From: Haloquadratum walsbyi J07HQW1
GTDB taxonomy: Archaea; Halobacteriota; Halobacteria; Halobacteriales; Haloferacaceae
DNA length: 64,000 bases
Direction: 5' to 3'
NCBI GenBank assembly: GCA_000415965.1
Contig: KE356560.1
Span: forward strand, 1,710,173 to 1,774,172
Shown here: positions 46,080 to 55,827 of the stretch, one piece after another
How positions within the stretch are numbered: the stretch's first letter is position 1
Layout: every line of letters starts with the position of its first letter
Translations under genes and position numbers: made by a program
The notes under the pieces: generated by a model
What the model was told of the DNA's origin: nothing
What the model saw: only the letters and a program-made list of their open reading frames with translations
Database searches by the model: none

Positions 46080-46826
46080 ACGGGAGTTGACCTCCGAAAT
46101 GACTGTAGTCCAGAAGTTGAGAGAATACTCTGGTTGTTCGTGTTGAGAACTTCGAGTAAGGCGATGATACTGAGGAACTTGCGCAGACAGTCGAGAATCA
46201 ACCCCAGATTATCACAAGCCAGTAAGATGAAATTGAAGAATTGAAAGATAAGCAATCGGCTCGCTAAAACAACTCAACAAAACAGAGAGATAAATTGGGA
46301 CAGATCGTGAACAATCAGCAAAGAACAATGGAGGAACTCGGAGAAAACAGAAACGGAGCGAGAAAGGATAGAACGACGGTAAAAAGAAGTTACGCACGAC
46401 TGTGGAAGCCGACCCCACCGGTGAAACGTCGACACCGACATCGAAACGTAATGATGGGCAACCAGATGTCCAACAACAGGATTTGACGCCGATTGAATGG
46501 GTATTCCGTGTCGAGGATGTCTCAGAGTTCACTGATTCGCCAACTGTTCAGCGTGCAGTCTCGTTATTCAAGAACATGAACATGACAAAGTGGGGCACCC
46601 GCTGTCGCAAAGGCATCGTTCTCAAGCCAGCCGATAACCCCAAAATCTAGTATCAACTGACATGGACGAGGACCTATACTGGAATCAATCAGACGGCTCC
46701 TACCGTTTCACGTTCATCGATTCAGACAGACACGGCAAAGTGCTGGTCTTACACGAGCACTCTGAGACATATTCACGAGTTGTTGGATATTCACGAACAA
46801 TGTCGTCAGTGGGCGCGACAGGATAG
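46080..46826 (+). pseudogene. coiled-coil protein gene, decayed
   Basis: Pieces of one protein are readable in different frames: EELAQTVENQPQIITSQ, EIEELKDKQSA, LGQIVNNQQRTMEELGE (coiled coil), then LTPIEWVFRVEDVSEF with VQRAVSLFKNMNMTKW, and after a stop DEDLYWNQ and HGKVLVLHEHSETYSRVVGY, ending at 46826. Internal stops and at least three frame changes make it a pseudogene. The order of a long coiled coil followed by a helix-rich C-terminus resembles a protein common on haloarchaeal plasmids and islands. The family name is not known to me. Confidence 0.55.
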
Positions 46827-47479
46827 CCGTCAGTGAGGGCACGATCTCACCATACCATCCACCAAGATAGGATACTGATACTCCACGGCAGTGTTTGCTT
46901 GTTCTTATTGGCGATACTAGAGCGCCTCTGACGCTATATACTGCAAACATACTGTATAAGGGGACAGCGAGGCAGTCATGACCTCCGGATGACAGTGTCA
47001 GTGACAGCGACTGAGACTGAGGTTGAGACTGTGGTGTGTCTTCGACAGCAATTCCATAAGATGTTCGAGAGAATATAATCCATCAACTGCGTCCAACCGT
47101 CGTATGTGATCTTTCCTTCGGACGAGGCGACTGAGAGTCTAATGAGAGTACAGTTGTTATCATATTCTAATAATATAATTACAAATCCGATAATTACTAC
47201 GAATTCAAAAATACATGGACGATATTATATGATATCTTAAACAATTTTACGCGTCTATTGCGAGACTTATGCATAAATATCTAAATCTTATCAGTAGAAC
47301 TGTCACACTAATTCATATAATGCAGTTGTTCTTCTCTCGGTATTCGAAATATGCAACAGATAGAATATTGATCAGGTAGACTTTGATTCGGATCAGTCGC
47401 TGTTTTATCGAATCTCGTAGTGACATGTTAATACAGTCATCCCAGTATGAGGACACGCTGCGGTCGACAGTAACGATCG
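46827..47479. other. AT-rich intergenic stretch
   Basis: No supported gene in about 650 bases. The DNA from 47150 to 47360 is extremely AT-rich compared with the rest of the window. It has no obvious iterons or origin-like repeats. It may be old intergenic DNA or a highly decayed element. Confidence 0.4.
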
Positions 47480-47760
47480 AAACGACAGTAAACAGGCGTC
47501 AGTGGCTGACGGGGAGACAGCAGACGACTTCGATGCCCCTGATCAGACTGCACGTATCGAGCGGATTTGGGATATTCTCAAGGACACTGAGGAACCAATC
47601 GCACAGGAGAAGCTGACATCGAAGACGGGCAGATCTGCTGCAATCGTTGTTGGCACACTCGAACCCTGCTGAAGCGTCAGTATATGATGGAATCAAATGT
47701 CGAGTATGTGTTGATTTGACGTACGGGCTGGCGGTATCACTATTGATAATGAGTATATTC
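47480..47760 (+). pseudogene. winged-helix protein remnant
   Basis: The reading GETADDFDAPDQTARIERIW, then DILKDTEEPIAQEKLTSKTG and RSAAIVVGTLE, is typical of a winged helix-turn-helix regulator. It stops at 47670-47672, and after a frameshift LKRQYMMESNVEYVLI and a WRYH-like end follow. At least one frameshift and an internal stop are needed, so it is a remnant. Confidence 0.45.
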
Positions 47761-48075
47761 GGAGTAACTGTATAAAACTCCGAACAGCGAATAGATATCT
47801 GCGAACTGCTGAGAAGACTGCACCGAATCGCTGTCGATAGATTCTAACTTCATGGAACAGGACTAATTTTTGCAAATCCTAATATCGCTCTACAGTGTTG
47901 ACAGGAATACACTGTTGTCGGTCTATTTGATATACTCTTTACATTTCTTATATCGACTATCTCTTGACAATCTGAACAATGTTCTATATTCGAATTATTA
48001 TTTGATGTCACTGAAAATTTTATGTTGAAACAACATCTATATTACATATACAACTACTGAGAGCTGACAGAATCT
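47761..48075. other. AT-rich intergenic
   Basis: About 315 bases with high AT content and no supported gene. It probably contains the promoter of the AN1 zinc-finger gene at 48076, but many TATA-like runs prevent a choice. Confidence 0.4.
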
Positions 48076-48378
48076 ATGTCAGAACAATCGAAATGCACTA
48101 TCTGTCGTGAATCACTTCCTCATCCGAATGAGTGTAATTACTGTGGACGCACACACTGCATGGAACATCGCCTACCTGAGAAACACAACTGCTCTGGGGG
48201 GGCATCTGGGGGATCACAGACGAATGAATGGTTTGATCGGTCAATTTCATCAGGTCGGTTACGATCGATGGGAAGTGAAAAACGGTCCACAGGGAGCCGA
48301 TTACTGAAGTATGGACTGATACTTATTCTCGGGCTGATGATTGGCGCTGGCATCATATTTTATTTGCCTGCTATGTGA
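48076..48378 (+). CDS. AN1-type zinc-finger protein with membrane anchor
   Basis: This 100-residue protein starts with a complete AN1 zinc finger: CTIC, then CNYC, then CMEH and HNC, giving the C-x2-C, C-x2-C, C-x2-H and H-x-C ligands. A Ser/Gly/Arg-rich linker of about 45 residues leads to one C-terminal helix, LLKYGLILILGLMIGAGIIF. The finger would lie at the cytoplasmic face of the membrane. In haloarchaea AN1 fingers also occur with rhomboid-type proteases. Here only a single helix is present. No partner adjoins it. Confidence 0.82.
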   Translation: MSEQSKCTICRESLPHPNECNYCGRTHCMEHRLPEKHNCSGGASGGSQTNEWFDRSISSGRLRSMGSEKRSTGSRLLKYGLILILGLMIGAGIIFYLPAM

Positions 48379-48638
48379 TTTGGACAGAATACTCGAGTTC
48401 TGATGCTGACTCACTCCTGATTCGCACACGGTGAGTGACAATTGTGTACTTTAGACTGTTTCTGATAAAAACCGCTTCACAACTCTCACCTGGACGCATG
48501 TCATACTGAGACTGATGACATGATAATTACATGGAGCCGGACAGCGACCTGTCGGATGCAGACTGGAAGGAAACGCTGCTGATAATTATTAATATCAATT
48601 AGCGGGAAAATTTTTAAAATATCGAATTTTGACCAGAT

Positions 48639-48794
48639 ATGTCGAACGGACATCATAATTGTGCTGTCTGTGGATATGTTGTCAGACAAAGACAGGTCCG
48701 ACGCGAAATCCATCTGCTGAATTCAGGCACACACCAGATCATTGACTGTCGCCAATGCTCGCAGTGTATATATGCCGTCGGTCCATCAAAGTAG
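48639..48794 (+). CDS. 51-residue zinc-ribbon protein
   Basis: ATG at 48639 (MSNGHHNCAVCGYV) opens 51 residues with CAVC near the start and CRQCSQC near the end, the two halves of a zinc ribbon. Between them lies a basic stretch (RQRQVRRE). Such microproteins are frequent in haloarchaea, and some affect growth or biofilm formation. It is too short to appear in many annotations. A TATA-like TTTTTAAAATA lies about 28 bases upstream. Confidence 0.6.
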   Translation: MSNGHHNCAVCGYVVRQRQVRREIHLLNSGTHQIIDCRQCSQCIYAVGPSK

Positions 48795-48964
48795 AACAGA
48801 AGCACTGCACTTGCACATATACCGGGCAATAACTTGTGTGGAGACGGCAGTCAGTGAGATGACAGACAGAATTTTTATTTCATTTACACGTCTCACTGCT
48901 GGGATTCGTGCAGGAACAGTGTTAGATTCCAGAGTGTGAGCCACTCCCGTCGTCTGCTGCTCGC

Positions 48965-49261
48965 TCACGGGTCGTAAGTTTCTGTGTCGCTACCTGAGTC
49001 AGACAGATTAGTCCCACAATCCGGACAAAAGCTCATAGTTGTGGCTAAGTCATACTTCGGAAGATAGCTGTCACACTCTGAATTAGGGCACATGACCTCC
49101 CCGGATTGATTCACGGTTGTTCCCTGCTTATATCCCTCACGAAACTCCCTCAGGCTCTGAATCAGTTTGAGACTCAAGAACACGGCTCCGACGACCATCG
49201 TACCGTACATCGCTAGAATGAATAACTCCGGTATTCCGGGAATCGTTTGGAGGGGAAGCAC
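48965..49261 (-). CDS. membrane-anchored zinc-ribbon protein
   Basis: The 98-residue product starts MLPLQTIPGIPELF and has one N-terminal hydrophobic helix (residues 13-35). A basic and polar linker follows (SLREFREGYKQG), then a zinc ribbon formed by CPNSEC and CPDCG. A short acidic tail ends it. The topology is the reverse of the AN1 protein nearby: anchor first, finger last. Function is unknown. Confidence 0.65.
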   Translation of the reverse strand: MLPLQTIPGIPELFILAMYGTMVVGAVFLSLKLIQSLREFREGYKQGTTVNQSGEVMCPNSECDSYLPKYDLATTMSFCPDCGTNLSDSGSDTETYDP

Positions 49262-50091
49262 AGGCGTATTTTCGCCTGTCCTCGCAATACATTTATGATA
49301 AAAATGCTTGATACTCCCTGCTCCGTTGGCACCGAATCGGTGCTGTATCGGATAGCAGCCAGACGCTCTATATTCAGCACTCCGCTCATTTTCATATCAC
49401 ACGTCAGATAGTTGTTTCATCAAATTAGATAAGAGTCATAGTAGTAAACAGTCAGACAGAATTTCCTGAGGAACACCTATCAGCGATATAGTGAATTTGA
49501 GCCTTTAAATGTCTCAGTGATAGAAATACCTTTCAGCAGGTTCATCCTAATCAGTAAAAGTACTCACCAATATCATTAATCTCAGAAAATGTGAAACGGG
49601 TATATAAAGAGACTCTCGATATCTTGAGTCTCCTTCTTAGCAGTTGTTGGGACTGTGATTTCTGTCTCCAAAGTTGCAGCGGAACGCGTGACCGGGCGTT
49701 CCGGATAAACTCAGTCTGAGTGTGGGTTCGGATAGAAATACTGGTCATATTGCCAACGACTGTTAGATAGCAGTCTGACCCTTCATACTTTCATGCAGAG
49801 TGTGATGTCTCTCTGTGCGAAGAGTACGGCATCTGATCGACAGAAGACCATATGGAGGAATGAAGCCAGGGCTATCCAAAGCCGGATGTATAATCAGCAA
49901 TCGGGGTCATCATGACTGTTCTTCGAGTGATATCCATATTAGGATTACACTGGGGTATGCCTCCCCGAACATACTGATTAACCAGCAGGTGGTCACTGAT
50001 ATATACGCCATCGGAAGATGTCTCTACTCACTGTTTCTCACCCTGCAAGAGTGAATTAGGGCTGATATACTGTCATCTGCATAATCATACT
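49262..50091. other. intergenic with copy C of a dispersed family
   Basis: No intact gene in about 830 bases. It contains the decayed copy C at 49551-49770 and otherwise AT-rich DNA with chance frames. The 79-codon plus frame at 49815-50054 is not supported. Confidence 0.45.
49551..49770 (-). pseudogene. dispersed small protein family, copy C
   Basis: Minus-strand reading gives NSRWQYDQYFYPNPHSD, a stop, then ERPVTRSA and TEITVPTTAKKE. The last parts match PVTRSA and TEITFPTTDK of copy A at 7923-8144. Nucleotide similarity covers about 140 bases (49636-49770), including CAGTTGTTGGGACTGTGATT-like sequence. The internal TGA shows that this copy is broken. Confidence 0.5.
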
Positions 50092-50811
50092 ATGGCTCAG
50101 AGTCAACACGCTCAATCAAGCACCGCAGACGGACAGTCGCTCACCGGTCGCATCTTTGGTGTCGGGTTTCGTCGACAGACATATGCAAATCTTGCATATT
50201 TACTCGCCAGATTCCCACTCGGTATTGCATACTTCACCGTATTCGTGACTGGACTCAGTCTGGGAGTGGGTTTGATTCCGGTAGTGGTCGGAATTCCGAT
50301 ATTAGCCGGCGTTATTGGACTCGCTGGCTACATTGGGATCATCGAGGCTGCACTCCTGAATAGACTCTACGGGCGGGACATTTCATACACTGTCGCCAGT
50401 CCTCGGGAGTTATCAATCATCGACTATTTGAAAGCTGTCGTCACTACCCCCTGTAATTACCTGCTCGTCATATTCGGACTTGCGTCATTCGTCGTCGGTC
50501 TGCAAATGTTCGTCATCATTACTGTGGTGTTTACCCTCGCACTGACGCTCGTCGCTGCTCCCCTCCTGTACTGGATACCTGGCATCAAATACGATGTCAC
50601 ACAGGCGAGTGGGACCGTTGACGTTGGATCAGTGACGATTGATATCGGGTCAGTCGCCGGTGCCAGCGTTAATACGCTTCCGGAAGCACTACTCGCTTCG
50701 GGACTGGGTGTCATCTGTTGTCTGATCGGTCTGCACGCCGTCAACCTGATTGCGTGGATATTGAAAACGCTGACAGAGCGACTGCTTGAAACCGGGGCTT
50801 CCTCAGAGTAA
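50092..50811 (+). CDS. sensor-domain membrane protein
   Basis: The 239-residue product has a polar N-terminus of about 30 residues, then RRQTYANLAYLLARFPLGIAYFTVFVTGL-like sequence, the recognised opening of the putative sensor domain (PF13796 type). About five helices follow, in pairs near residues 40-65, 67-90, 120-145, 147-165 and 205-225. In bacteria and haloarchaea this domain often precedes histidine kinases or stands alone as here. No kinase domain is present. The ligand is unknown. Confidence 0.7.
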   Translation: MAQSQHAQSSTADGQSLTGRIFGVGFRRQTYANLAYLLARFPLGIAYFTVFVTGLSLGVGLIPVVVGIPILAGVIGLAGYIGIIEAALLNRLYGRDISYTVASPRELSIIDYLKAVVTTPCNYLLVIFGLASFVVGLQMFVIITVVFTLALTLVAAPLLYWIPGIKYDVTQASGTVDVGSVTIDIGSVAGASVNTLPEALLASGLGVICCLIGLHAVNLIAWILKTLTERLLETGASSE

Positions 50812-51026
50812 CATCTTCCGGCGAGTGAATCCGTTCTGCCAGGGATGAGCCCAATCTCTATATCTTGCAGTCGCTCGAATCTTCTGTCGAAAATCCGTCA
50901 TAGTGGCGAGTAATGAATAGAGCGCGCGTATCGGTCATAACGCCGAGACTGCTGGCGGAAAGTCATTAATTGCGAATCTCCTTGATTAGGAACAATGCTA
51001 AAACTGTGACTTGATTTACCCAACAT

Positions 51027-51242
51027 ATGCCCTCCATCGTAGACAAACTGAACGATTTTAGGGGAACACGCCCAGCACAGGCTATCTCCGCCGCGATGTT
51101 TCTTGCATCAGGCTTGTACAATCTGTTCTACAACCCTGGGGTACTCGCGCTCATATTCGGTGTCCTATTTTCTGTTGTCGGAGTGCTCGCAGTCTACAAG
51201 TTGATCGTCGGGGAGAGCATCGTGCAGTCAATTGCGTCTTAA
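51027..51242 (+). CDS. small membrane protein, unknown
   Basis: The 71-residue product MPSIVDKLNDFRGTR begins with a short amphipathic part and then has two hydrophobic helices, about residues 17-34 and 38-60, joined by NPGV. The end is polar. No family is recognised. The gene lies between two other membrane-protein genes on the same strand but with gaps over 200 bases. Confidence 0.55.
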   Translation: MPSIVDKLNDFRGTRPAQAISAAMFLASGLYNLFYNPGVLALIFGVLFSVVGVLAVYKLIVGESIVQSIAS

Positions 51243-51465
51243 TTCCCCTTTCATCGGATCCGATTCCTTCGAAGCATGCGCGCCACACAGTACATCCGCA
51301 TACTGATTTAACCGCTGTTTCGTCGCTGGTTGGGCGGAATAAACGTGAGGACTGTTTCACATTCGATGGATCCCATGCTTCTCTGTCTGAAACTATTGCC
51401 AGCAGAGAAACTGGCTGTCTCCCGTTATATTCATTCACTTAAGAGATACCAGTATGCACAGATAT

Positions 51466-51663
51466 ATGCAGGCACAAAGCGCTCACACTCATCAAGACTC
51501 CTCAGAGACTGAGTTTGAGTCTGATTATCATCCTGATCTCGATCAGAGTAATTTCTCGCATTTCGCAGCAGTCAAACTCGGTCTTCTCATGATCATCTAC
51601 TGTGTCGCCCTCACAGTCCGTGGTGTCTGGCAGGGGATTTGTCACGTCGGACAGTTTATTTGA
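51466..51663 (+). CDS. small single-helix membrane protein
   Basis: From the ATG at 51466 (MQAQSAHTHQ) the product has 65 residues. An ATG four codons upstream at 51454 is possible. An acidic N-terminal 35 residues (SSETEFESDYHPDLD) precede one hydrophobic helix, VKLGLLMIIYCVALTVRGVW. No family recognised. It lies upstream of the split CPBP gene on the same strand. Confidence 0.45.
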   Translation: MQAQSAHTHQDSSETEFESDYHPDLDQSNFSHFAAVKLGLLMIIYCVALTVRGVWQGICHVGQFI

Positions 51664-51828
51664 TTGTGTGTGCGGGAATTCAATAGATGGGGCTATATTG
51701 AATATCTTCAGTTTGTTATCCGTTGGCTTCACACTGATCCGAGGAAACCAGCCTTCCGAGCAGGACTGGGTTTCACAATCAGGAACTCGGTTCGCTGTAT
51801 CATAAGCGACTGTCTTTTGAAAACCCAT

Positions 51829-52647
51829 ATGGAAACTCAAAGCGACGTCGCCAAGCCGGATACAGGAGTGCGAGAGGTAGCTCGGAGTGTGGGGGGTGCC
51901 GTATCACTTGCAACTCCAGGTGTTATTGTTGCATTTGTGTCAATCGTCGTCGTCGGTCCATTGTTTGCCATCATTGAAATTAAATGGACACTATTTGGGG
52001 AGTTATTAGATGGTTTCACTGTCCAACCGGGGTTCGGACTCGTTGCCGTCTGTTACATCTGGTGGCGTGATAACTATAATCCACTGGACCGTATCTAGAT
52101 GTCTTCAGTTGAGGGAGTTGCGTGGATCGGTCTCATACCGATCGGATACGAGAGGGCAGTGCAAGCGGTGACGCCGGTATTACCAACGCTTGGGCTGAGT
52201 CACGGCGCACACGGTGGCACGGTGAAGTGGTGTGTGTTCTTTGACCACCCGGAGGTTATCTTACCAGGGCTGGTGGTCATGTTCGTTGTCATGGCACCCA
52301 TGGAAGGGATTCTGGACAGAGGGGTAGTCCACGATGCGCTTGAACCGGCGATTGGGTCGCTTGGTCGGGTGCTGGTCGGCGGTCTCCTGTTCGGTGGGAT
52401 GCATCTGTTCCTCTCAGGTGGGATTGTGTCGCTGCTGCTCACGAGCATCTCTGGTGTCCTCGCGGCCGGGAGCTACGAGCGGACGCAAAACTTGATTATG
52501 CGCCGCACGAGTATCAAACATATCCGACGCTCGACCCACAGGACCACACAGTCGCAACCGCTTATTTGTATACTCTTCTCAAAAGCAGAATCACAACCGA
52601 ACCCGAACCCGAAAGCAAAACCAGTGCCAGTGCTGGAGTCAAAATAG
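51829..52647 (+). pseudogene. CPBP intramembrane protease gene split by amber codon
   Basis: ATG at 51829 (METQSDVAKP) starts a membrane protein whose frame is stopped by TAG at 52096-52098, directly followed in the same frame by ATGTCTTCAG. The text across the stop, DNYNPLDRI then MSSVEGVAWIGLIPIGYE, joins naturally. The second half carries the CPBP (Abi/CAAX protease) motifs, APMEGILDRG in place of the usual EExxxR, and FGGMHLFLSGG with its metal-binding His. The first glutamate pair is partly altered (EG for EE). After about 52490 the end is unlike the family. Probably inactive. Confidence 0.6.
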
Positions 52648-52672
52648 TGAGATATACTCCTCGACTCAGCGC

Positions 52673-54982
52673 TCACTCTGAGTTCATCCGATTCGACTCA
52701 AGTTGAGTTGACTCGATTCGACTCATATCGACGTTAGTCACTTCGAAGCGTGCCCCGCCTTCGGCACTCTCTGTAATTGATATTTCCCATCCATGGGCTT
52801 CGACGACTTGCTTCACGATTGAAAGTCCAAATCCAGTGCCCTGTTTGCTCGTTGTATAGCCCGCTTCAAACACATCGTCTCGCTCATCTGCAGGAATTCC
52901 ACTTCCATCGTCTGCAAGATAGAATCCATCCGCAAGCTCACCAACAGTGATTGTTACATCCTCATCCTCATCCTCATCCTCCGATCCCGACTCCCGTGCA
53001 TGCTCGATTGCATTCCGCATCAAGTTCTCAAATACCTGTGCAAGGCGATTTGCATCCGCCTTGACTGTGACAGTCTGGGTAGCACTGATATCGAGATGGA
53101 TTGTTGCATTGATTGTCTCGACATTCTGCCAGCAGTTCTGAGACAACTCGGCGAGATTGACTGATTCGACACTCCCGATTTGCTCATTTGCACGGGCTAA
53201 CGTGAGAAGATCTTCGATTAGTTCGTCCATCCGAGTCAATGCCGAGTCAATCTTGTCGATTCTGTCACTCTCACGTCCCTCGCGAAGAAGTTCCAAGTTC
53301 CCCTCTGCAACAGTGAGTGGATTCCGCAGGTCATGACTCACAACGCTCGCGAACTCATCCAACTGTTCGTTCTGGCGTTGGAGTTCTCGTCTGTTCTCGA
53401 CATACTGTGTGATATCCTGTGCCACTGCCATCACACGTGTAATCTCTGTGTCTGTGTTTGTCTTTGTTGTATTACCGTTGCCGTCCACAGGTGTCACCCG
53501 AACTCGGTAGTGCTCACCTCTGTACTCCTGTTCGATAGCGGTCGTATTCCCATTGAATGCCTGTTCGTAGTGCTTGCAGGCTTCATCCGCGAGTTCATCG
53601 GGAAATACTTCGTGTGGTGTGTGACCCTCAATATCCGTAGGTGACAGATCAGCTTGTTCCAATGCTTCCCCACGAGCACGGACATACTCGAAGTTATCGT
53701 CGATTAAGTACACCGCCCCATCAGGAAAATTCTCTCCCAACGTCTGATACTGCTTTTTTAACTCTGCCAGTTCTTGTTTTTGAGTTTGAATATCAGTGAT
53801 ATTACGAATTGCCCCTCGAATGTGAGTGATATCATCGCCATCATCACCATCATATACAGCCTCACCAGTGGTACGTACCCATTTTTGTTCGCCCTCGGCG
53901 GTAATCAATCGGACATCAACCTCGTATGCTCTGCCCTGTGTGCGACACTTTTCGACCGCTTGCTGGATTGTCGCCTGATCATCAGGATGATAAAACTCCA
54001 TTGCAGTCTCAATCGATGGCTCGAATTCCCCGGCGGGATCAAGATCGTGGATTGCGTATGTTCCCTGCGTCCAGGATATCTCGCCAGTTTCGATGTCAGC
54101 CTCCCACCCGCCGACAGTAGCCAATTGTTCGGTGTGTCGCAGCAGGCTGCGGTTCCGCTCAAGCATTTCCTCACGTTCTCTTCGGTCAGTAATGTCTGTG
54201 TAGATAGCAAACCCGCCTACCCTGTCGTCGTCGCTGTAGACAGCGTTTTGAAGAAGAAATTGACGCAGACCATCGGCAGTCTCACGCAGAACCTCTCTCG
54301 ATTTCAGACGACCACCTGCCCGGACATGTTGATTAATCGCTTCGGCTTCATCGATTCGGTCATCAGGGACGATGTGAGTGTCAAGGGAGTCGCCAACGAT
54401 GCTATCACTTTCTACCCCGAACACATCCTCGAAAGCCGAATTGACTTGAGTGACGATTGGCTCATCGTTTTCATATTGCACTTCCACGGTGGGTTGTGAG
54501 AGGCGGTCGAAGAGGGTTCGAAGTCGCTGTTGCTCTTTGTGGACTCGTTGTTGTTTTTCCTGCACTCGTCGTTGAGCTTGTGACTGTTCGACAGCGTTCG
54601 TGATTCGATGAGCTAACAGTTCGTACTGTTCAGTTCCAGACGATTTCTGCAGATAGTCAGTCACTCCGGCAGAAATAGCTTTGCTGGCGACTTTTTCCGA
54701 GCCTTTGCCAGTAAACAGGATGAACGGTAGATCAGGCCACTCCTCACGCACACTCTTAAGAAACTCAATGCCATCCTGAGTTGGCATATCATAATCGGAA
54801 ATCACACAATCAAACGACGAATCAGCGAGACGAGCGAGCCCGTCTGTTGCACTCGCGACTGCTTCGGTATCGAATCGGTCATTCTCTCGCTCGAGAAATG
54901 TCGTCGCCATCTCAGCGAAGTCTAAGCTGTCATCAACGTGGAGGAGACGGATTGTCTCTTTCCGTTCCTCTTGCAGAGCCAT
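52673..54982 (-). CDS. hybrid sensor histidine kinase, REC-PAS-PAS-PAS
   Basis: This 769-residue cytoplasmic protein begins with a receiver domain (residues 10-135) with the phosphoacceptor Asp in CVISDYDMP and Lys in SEKVASK. Three PAS regions follow, roughly 155-290, 300-410 and 420-540, the first ending FAIYTDITDRRERE and the second with PAC sequence VRTTGEAVYDG. The HisKA helix carries the phosphorylated His in VVSHDLRNPLT, and the ATPase has NLMRNAIEHA, DDGSGIP and GTGFGLSIV. All catalytic motifs are intact. No membrane segment is seen. Signal and output are unknown, as usual for haloarchaeal kinases of this type. Confidence 0.92.
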   Translation of the reverse strand: MALQEERKETIRLLHVDDSLDFAEMATTFLERENDRFDTEAVASATDGLARLADSSFDCVISDYDMPTQDGIEFLKSVREEWPDLPFILFTGKGSEKVASKAISAGVTDYLQKSSGTEQYELLAHRITNAVEQSQAQRRVQEKQQRVHKEQQRLRTLFDRLSQPTVEVQYENDEPIVTQVNSAFEDVFGVESDSIVGDSLDTHIVPDDRIDEAEAINQHVRAGGRLKSREVLRETADGLRQFLLQNAVYSDDDRVGGFAIYTDITDRREREEMLERNRSLLRHTEQLATVGGWEADIETGEISWTQGTYAIHDLDPAGEFEPSIETAMEFYHPDDQATIQQAVEKCRTQGRAYEVDVRLITAEGEQKWVRTTGEAVYDGDDGDDITHIRGAIRNITDIQTQKQELAELKKQYQTLGENFPDGAVYLIDDNFEYVRARGEALEQADLSPTDIEGHTPHEVFPDELADEACKHYEQAFNGNTTAIEQEYRGEHYRVRVTPVDGNGNTTKTNTDTEITRVMAVAQDITQYVENRRELQRQNEQLDEFASVVSHDLRNPLTVAEGNLELLREGRESDRIDKIDSALTRMDELIEDLLTLARANEQIGSVESVNLAELSQNCWQNVETINATIHLDISATQTVTVKADANRLAQVFENLMRNAIEHARESGSEDEDEDEDVTITVGELADGFYLADDGSGIPADERDDVFEAGYTTSKQGTGFGLSIVKQVVEAHGWEISITESAEGGARFEVTNVDMSRIESTQLESNRMNSE

Positions 54983-55314
54983 GATTGTGGTTTTTTATTT
55001 CTATCATAAGAAACTTGACTGCCAATGCAACTGGCATGAACATTGGTTTGTGGCTTTGAATACTCAACTCGTATTGTCTCGGTCCGGACGACACTGATGG
55101 GAGAAATGCGCTTGTGTCTCGAATCTTCAATTAACAGAGACCTCTCATCAAACGAATTTGGATATTCAACTCAACGAGCCCACCGCGACACCTCAAAAAT
55201 GAGTCATGACATCAGAGAAACTTCGATCACTCACCGTCGATATGTTCCCTCGTATCCGATATGAGTCTCATAGGACAACGACGTTATGAGGGCAGTCTCC
55301 CGGATCAAATCCAC
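54983..55314. other. intergenic, nothing recognised
   Basis: About 330 bases upstream of the kinase and downstream of the DsrE-like gene. AT-rich sequence around 54990-55010 could be the kinase promoter. No gene is supported. Confidence 0.4.
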
Positions 55315-55671
55315 TCAGAACGTGATAATCTCGTAGTCGTCGTCAACGAGCGAGCGGATGCTCGGGTGACCGTCGTGGTCGCCGACGAGTTGGATACCGG
55401 AGTCGGCCACAGCGTCCGTCACACCGAAGGCATCCGAACAGTAGTCACAAGCTGAGGAGTCGGATTTGACAACCTGATAGAGCTCGTGGTAGTCACTATC
55501 CTCATCTTCGAGCTCTGGAATCCACTGTGTTCCCGCGCCGTCGAAGATTACTTCGAGTTCGTCGCCGTCAGTCTCGGCGAACTCCTTAGCCGCTTCGAGA
55601 CCGTTGGCGAGCCGACCGTGGTCTGCGTGTGATTCCGTTCCGGCAAGGATCACGACTGCTGCTTTCGTCAT
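55315..55671 (-). CDS. DsrE-family protein
   Basis: From MTKAAVVILAGTESHAD (55671) the product has 118 residues. A start at 55719 would add an unlikely leader. The first strand and following loop (VVILAGTESHADHGRLANGLEAAKEF) and the later VVKSDSSACDYCSDAFGV fit the DsrE/DsrF-like fold. CDYC supplies two cysteines where related proteins have catalytic or redox cysteines. DsrE proteins take part in sulfur relay. In haloarchaea many lone members have unknown partners, as here. Confidence 0.75.
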   Translation of the reverse strand: MTKAAVVILAGTESHADHGRLANGLEAAKEFAETDGDELEVIFDGAGTQWIPELEDEDSDYHELYQVVKSDSSACDYCSDAFGVTDAVADSGIQLVGDHDGHPSIRSLVDDDYEIITF

Positions 55672-55827
55672 TACAGTCATTCGTACCCAAGTTACGGTAA
55701 TAAGCTCACGGAAACGCACACGTCATCCGGTGAGTGGTATGTTGCCACCGACACCACACGCTGTGTATGCCGATGCGGGTGATGCACGGCTCAGTCATCA
55801 CAAAGAATCGCATCGACTCGAAGGCAT

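Noticed and set aside
52096..52098. TAG in the CPBP gene read as pyrrolysine or programmed readthrough
   Set aside because: Haloarchaea of this type are not known to use pyrrolysine, no downstream element is visible, and other key residues have decayed too.
53774..54499. 241-codon plus-strand frame inside the kinase gene
   Set aside because: It is antisense to PAS and linker coding sequence with clear domain motifs on the other strand.
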